A DNA stretch of 37,294 nt from Pirellulales bacterium (GTDB lineage: Bacteria; Planctomycetota; Planctomycetia; Pirellulales; Thermoguttaceae). Under the pieces are notes generated by a model that worked only from the letters and a program-made list of their open reading frames with translations, was not told where the DNA came from and did no database searches. The stretch's first letter is position 1; each line of letters opens with the position of its first letter. Both the position numbers and the translations under genes were made by a program. The stretch lies in contig JADLEL010000208.1 in the NCBI GenBank assembly GCA_020846145.1, positions 1-37,294 on the forward strand. Direction: 5' to 3'. Shown piece after piece: positions 33,737 to 37,294 of this stretch.

Positions 33737-36700
33737 TTATTTATTAACCATAAAACCGGCGTCGGCCCAATCGCCGTGGGCGCCGTCGATGCCGATGTTG
33801 ATGCCGCCGCCGAAGACCGCGAGGCGGATTTTCCTGCTGCCCGCGGGGATCGGCACGTCGGCGTACATGTATTCTCCGGCGCGGATGACGGGGCTGTTGA
33901 GCATCTTTTTGCCGTCGATTTCGATTTCGAAAATGATGTTGCCCTTGCCGTAGTCGAGCATTTCATCGTCCAGTCCGATGACCGACACGAATCGGGCATA
34001 TTCCGGTTTGAGTTCGTATTCCAATTCCGAATCGGCATGAACGCCGACGCCTCTTTCATAGACCTTGCCGGCCAGAGTCAAAGGCTTGTCGCCGATCGAG
34101 CAGTTCATGCGCGGATGTCCGCCCCAACCGACCGTGGCCTTGAGCGGCTTCAAGTCGGCCAGCGAAACGTCGGGCTTCGGCGGCTTCGGGCCGCGGCGGG
34201 TGAACGTCGCGCTCGACGCGGGACTCAGGCCGCCGGCGGTTGCGCGGACCGCTTGCAAATGCACCGTCCGGTCGATGCGAACAGGCCGCGAATATCGCGG
34301 AGAAGCTTTGGTCGGCGCCGAGCCGTCGAGGGTGTAATGGATCGTTTCGCCTTCGGTCGGATGGGGTGTTTCGACGGCAACCTCCGCCGTATCGTCGAAG
34401 AAAAGGTGCGTGGCGGAGATGATCGGCGCGGCCGGCGGGATTTTCACGTATTCCCGTTCGAGCGTCGCGCCCACTTTCTTTCCATCCAGAAATGCCGTTG
34501 CTTTCACCACCGTAGTTTTTTCCAACTCGATGGGAGTCGAATAGGCCGGCGATTGCGGCGTCGGCTCCGTGCCGTCGAGCGTGTAGCGGAACGAGGCTCC
34601 TCCCAAAGTCGATCCTAGTTCGATCTTCGCCGAGCCGTGGAAGAAGGCGGCTTTCGGCTCCATCCAGGCGTAGGAGAGCACGAGCATGGCGCAGCCGCGC
34701 TTCAAGGGAACATCGACGCGGAGCAGATTTCCCGCTGCCTCGGCTTGCAGGGCGATCGGTTTTTCCGTACCGGGATGAATGGCCTCGACGCGAAAACTGT
34801 TTTGGCCGGGCAGTTGCGGCAAATCCTTGAGCACGACCTGCGCCGACGCGGCTTTCCCGCCGAAAGTTACCGGCACAACATAGCCGCCGGGCACCTCAAA
34901 GGCGTTCGCCAGCGCCTTTTCTCCTTCCACGCGGACGACGTGCGGCTTGAGTAGCCAGCGCTTGCCGCGCATGGCGTCGAGCAAGGGGCCGTAATCGAGG
35001 TAATGCCGGTCGCGCTGCGAGCCGGGAAGGATCGTGTGGTCGTTGCCCGGCACGGGAGCGGTCAGATACGCGCCCAGATGCAGATGCCGCTGGAAGTATT
35101 CGTCGGGGTTCTTGTCGAGTTCCTCCACTTGCCACGTCCAGGCGATGTACGGCTTGTTCAGGGCCAAAATCGTCGAGACGTTCAGGCTGTGGGGATGCTG
35201 GCCGTGTTCGTCGTAAACGCCGTCCACCTGCCGCATGATATCGAGGCGGGGATACATCGTGTTGACGAAAATCACCTTGCCCGCGTCGTGCATCACCGGG
35301 CTGAGGCACTGCATCAACTCGCGCCAGGAGACGGCCAGGCAGCGGGCGGGCTTGCCTTCATACCACGTGAGACCGTCGTCGCGCTGCCGGTTGTAGAGGA
35401 TGAGCCAATCGAGGCGGTCGATGCAGATGCCCGAACTATCGGGGAATTTTTCCACGTGCCGCCGCGCCTGCTCGATGAGAAAATCTCGATAGACCTGCTC
35501 GCCGGGATCCATCACCACGCAGCCTTCCCAGGAGAAGATCGGCTTGCCTTCGGCACCCAGCAGGATCGCCTTCCCGAGGGCGTAGTGCAGAAAATCGTTC
35601 GAGTCTTTCCAGAGGTCTTCGTCCTTGAGGGCTTTGCGCGGCGGGGCGGGATATTTCGTCCGCGCGCCGAACTCGGTAACGTTGAAATAATTCAGCAAGT
35701 AGAATCCCGCCCGGCGCAGGGCGGCCGCCGACTCGCGCATTTGGGCGATGGTGATTTTCTGGTTCATGAAATCGACCCATTCCTCGGTGTCCGAAGCGAC
35801 CGGCGGGACAAACATGCCCATGAAGGGGAAATCGAAGCTGGCTTTCCAGTTCACGCGGAAGGCCATCCGCATCAGGTTTTCGATATCGTTGATGTCGGTG
35901 TGGCTGGAATAAGCCCCGCACCCGGCCAATTGCGCGGCTTTCGGATTCGGCGGATCGAAATACCGCGGATAGCGGCGAACGAGCCAGCCCAGTCCGCCGC
36001 GCCAATCGGCGGGATGCGCGACTAAATCCATCGCCAAGCGAACCACGTCCCCCTCTCCCAACCGATAGTATTCGCGGGAGAAGACGAGGCTGCCCCGCTT
36101 GGCGGTCCGCATTTTCAAGGTGAGGACCAGATCGTCGGGCGAGAGGATCAGGCTCAGGCCGGAGTCTTTATTTTTATCCAAAATGCTGGCGAGCGGCAGC
36201 GCAAAGGTGCTTGGCTCCTTGTAAAACTTGTAGTACCGTCCCCCGTAAAGAAATTCGCGATCCAGCCACTCGGCCGGGCGCAGCGGATTCGTCCAGTCCT
36301 TGCCGTCGGGCCGGGGATCGCCCCAGGCGGTCCAGAACCGGCTCGGTTCGTCTCGCGGATAATCGAGCCAAGTTTCAATGGGCGTACTCCACGGCGTACT
36401 CTGGCCGCGGATTTCCAACTCCCAGCGGATGCTCTCCTGGCCGGGCAGGAACTTTTCGACCACCGCGGCGCGGCCGCCGCCTTTTTCCTGCACGAATTGC
36501 TTCTCGAATTGCACGCCGCCGCCGTCGAGTTTAGTTACTTGCGTTGCGCCTTCACGGCGGCAGCCGGCCAGCATGGTCGCCGCCTTCACGGGCCGCGCGG
36601 CGGTTTCGGCGGCGAATTTTAATGCTTCGATTTCGCCCGCGGCGGAGATGCGCGCCTCGATCGTGGGCGATTTCACGACAAAACCGCTCGGTTCCGACGC

Positions 36701-36769
36701 CGATGAAGTATTCCAGCCTAGCGTAGAAATGAGGATGATCGAGAAACCGCAATATGCCAAACGTGTCAT
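33737..36769 (-). CDS. Secreted NPCBM-domain protein, glycosidase-like, paralogue B
   Basis: This 1010-residue protein has AGGAG seven bases before its ATG and a signal peptide (about residues 1-24). Its layout matches paralogue A throughout: an N-terminal beta-rich region, FWTAWGDP, MAFRVNWKASFDFPFMGMF, GICIDRLDW (near 450), DGVYDEHG (near 518), HLGAYLTAPVPGNDH, LDYGPLLDAMRGKRW, two TLDG chitobiase-type repeats (about 725-755 and 810-835) and a C-terminal NPCBM domain (about 866-1009). The invariant acids in the ID-R-DW and DG-YDE motifs are candidate catalytic residues of a barrel enzyme. The substrate is unknown; a polysaccharide is inferred from the binding domains. The two genes are a tandem duplication read in the same direction. 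Confidence 0.85.
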   Translation of the reverse strand: MTRLAYCGFSIILISTLGWNTSSASEPSGFVVKSPTIEARISAAGEIEALKFAAETAARPVKAATMLAGCRREGATQVTKLDGGGVQFEKQFVQEKGGGRAAVVEKFLPGQESIRWELEIRGQSTPWSTPIETWLDYPRDEPSRFWTAWGDPRPDGKDWTNPLRPAEWLDREFLYGGRYYKFYKEPSTFALPLASILDKNKDSGLSLILSPDDLVLTLKMRTAKRGSLVFSREYYRLGEGDVVRLAMDLVAHPADWRGGLGWLVRRYPRYFDPPNPKAAQLAGCGAYSSHTDINDIENLMRMAFRVNWKASFDFPFMGMFVPPVASDTEEWVDFMNQKITIAQMRESAAALRRAGFYLLNYFNVTEFGARTKYPAPPRKALKDEDLWKDSNDFLHYALGKAILLGAEGKPIFSWEGCVVMDPGEQVYRDFLIEQARRHVEKFPDSSGICIDRLDWLILYNRQRDDGLTWYEGKPARCLAVSWRELMQCLSPVMHDAGKVIFVNTMYPRLDIMRQVDGVYDEHGQHPHSLNVSTILALNKPYIAWTWQVEELDKNPDEYFQRHLHLGAYLTAPVPGNDHTILPGSQRDRHYLDYGPLLDAMRGKRWLLKPHVVRVEGEKALANAFEVPGGYVVPVTFGGKAASAQVVLKDLPQLPGQNSFRVEAIHPGTEKPIALQAEAAGNLLRVDVPLKRGCAMLVLSYAWMEPKAAFFHGSAKIELGSTLGGASFRYTLDGTEPTPQSPAYSTPIELEKTTVVKATAFLDGKKVGATLEREYVKIPPAAPIISATHLFFDDTAEVAVETPHPTEGETIHYTLDGSAPTKASPRYSRPVRIDRTVHLQAVRATAGGLSPASSATFTRRGPKPPKPDVSLADLKPLKATVGWGGHPRMNCSIGDKPLTLAGKVYERGVGVHADSELEYELKPEYARFVSVIGLDDEMLDYGKGNIIFEIEIDGKKMLNSPVIRAGEYMYADVPIPAGSRKIRLAVFGGGINIGIDGAHGDWADAGFMVNK

Positions 36770-36818
36770 CTTTTTTCTCCTGTTTCAAGGTAGGTCTGCG
36801 CACCGATGCGAACATAAC

Positions 36819-36846
36819 CGGCGAGCCGGGCCGTCCTCGGCCCCGG
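36819..36846. repeat. 28-base GC-rich repeat, copy 2
   Basis: It starts CGGCGAGCCGGGCCGTCC and ends CCCCGG, differing from 10140-10167 at two positions. It lies about 50 bases upstream of the NPCBM paralogue B start. Confidence 0.65.
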
Positions 36847-36977
36847 CAAGGGCATAAATTACATCTTTGGCGGGCAAGCCCCCTTCCCGACGACTCGGAT
36901 GCCATTCATGCACCAATAGTCGATATCATGGCGGGTATTGCGGAGGAAGTCAAGATGCGCGTCAGGAACTGTAAAAC

Positions 36978-37074
36978 AATAAGTTACCGAAATTGTAGTA
37001 GGCACACTCCGTGTGCCGTCTGCGAATTACGGCACACGGAGTGTGCCTACTACTTTCCAATTCGGTAAGTTATT
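36978..37074. mobile_element. 97-base MITE-like element with perfect 25-bp hairpin
   Basis: The inner arms 36995-37019 (GTAGTAGGCACACTCCGTGT...) and 37029-37053 are perfect inverted copies of 25 bases around a nine-base loop. The outer segments AATAAGTTACCGAAATT (36978-36994) and AATTCGGTAAGTTATT (37059-37074) are inverted copies with one mismatch and one indel. TAAGTTA also appears in direct orientation near both ends. No protein is encoded. The layout (outer terminal repeats, inner hairpin) resembles 26369-26459. Confidence 0.7.
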
Positions 37075-37148
37075 CCTTTACGACGACTCACAGGGCGGAG
37101 CGATCGGGATCGCGGCAGGCGCCGGATCAATGGATTATTTTTGGTTCA

Positions 37149-37251
37149 TCCGGCTAAAGCGTACCTAACCGATTAATGCCATTGGAACGCGGCCGCGGCG
37201 GCCCAAAGGGCCGGCAGTTCGCCCAGCCCCAGGCAACGCCTGGGGAAAACG
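37149..37251. repeat. GCAGTTCGCCCA repeat, copy 2
   Basis: The core GGCAGTTCGCCCAGCCCC and GCCTGGGGAAAACG at 37205-37251 matches 26483-26528. GGCTAAAGCGT near 37150 extends the similarity. The bases after it (GTCGGCCCAACGGGCC near 37273) look like the start of another unit cut by the window end. Confidence 0.6.
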
Positions 37252-37294
37252 ACGCGGCATAACATTTTCGCGTCGGCCCAACGGGCCAATCGTT

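Larger units (their letters stand above)
36770..37294. other. Gene-free end of window with palindromic elements
   Basis: There is no credible gene in these 525 bases. They contain a 28-base repeat (36819-36846), a palindromic element (36978-37074) and a GCAGTTCGCCC repeat (37149-37251). The first part, 36770-36980, should hold the promoter of the minus-strand paralogue cluster, but no clear boxes were found. Another gene may lie just past the window edge. Confidence 0.6.

Noticed and set aside
33628..34059. 144-residue N-terminal extension of NPCBM paralogue A
   Set aside because: It overlaps the 3' end of paralogue B in another frame and includes the repeat unit. The start at 33627 has a strong ribosome site and a signal peptide.

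Overview
The window looks like chromosomal DNA of a planctomycete. It carries a PSCyt2/PSD1 (DUF1549/DUF1553) gene next to a twin-arginine DUF1501 gene, a Tat-exported Gfo/Idh/MocA oxidoreductase, DUF1080 and NPCBM-type secreted proteins, a giant alpha-2-macroglobulin, and many short GC-rich palindromic repeats between genes. Most genes are GC-rich, so long shadow ORFs lie opposite nearly every real gene. No rRNA, tRNA or CRISPR array was recognised.

Layout. (1) 140-7019, minus strand: a putative operon read DUF1549/DUF1553 -> DUF1501 -> PPC-domain secreted protein -> RidA/chorismatase-like protein. Two copies of a CACGGAGG hairpin repeat sit in its gaps. (2) 7206-8897, plus strand: a lactate permease. 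(3) 8972-13515: a carbohydrate group with a secreted GH5-like glycosidase, a DUF1080 3-keto-glycoside hydrolase-like protein (minus strand), a Gfo/Idh/MocA oxidoreductase and a secreted xylose-isomerase-like TIM barrel. This combination fits extracytoplasmic 3-keto-glycoside breakdown. (4) 13632-15977: an ABC exporter with an unusual N-terminal PH-like and zinc-ribbon extension. (5) 16020-19545: hslV and hslU, separated by a complete AT-rich reverse transcriptase gene (16706-18169). (6) 19630-25902, minus strand: a 2090-residue alpha-2-macroglobulin with a thioester motif. (7) 25903-26563: a gene-free, repeat-rich gap. (8) 26564-36769, all minus strand: an OPT-family transporter, a class C beta-lactamase-like serine hydrolase, and two tandem paralogous ~1000-residue secreted proteins with an unassigned catalytic-looking region, two chitobiase-type repeats and a C-terminal NPCBM domain. 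(9) 36770-37294: a gene-free end with further palindromic elements.

The most interesting object is the reverse transcriptase lodged inside the hslVU protease operon. It keeps all core RT motifs (ADITD, GIPQGS, RYRDD, GLKLN). Its base composition is clearly lower in GC than its neighbours, it has no intron, integrase or second RT beside it, and it carries a C-terminal region of about 200 residues that I cannot assign. It most resembles the Abi/UNK group of RTs, many of which are antiphage (DRT) proteins. The class cannot be named without a search. A second theme is the abundance of small inverted-repeat elements. Several of them generate false N-terminal extensions on real genes, and starts have been placed accordingly.
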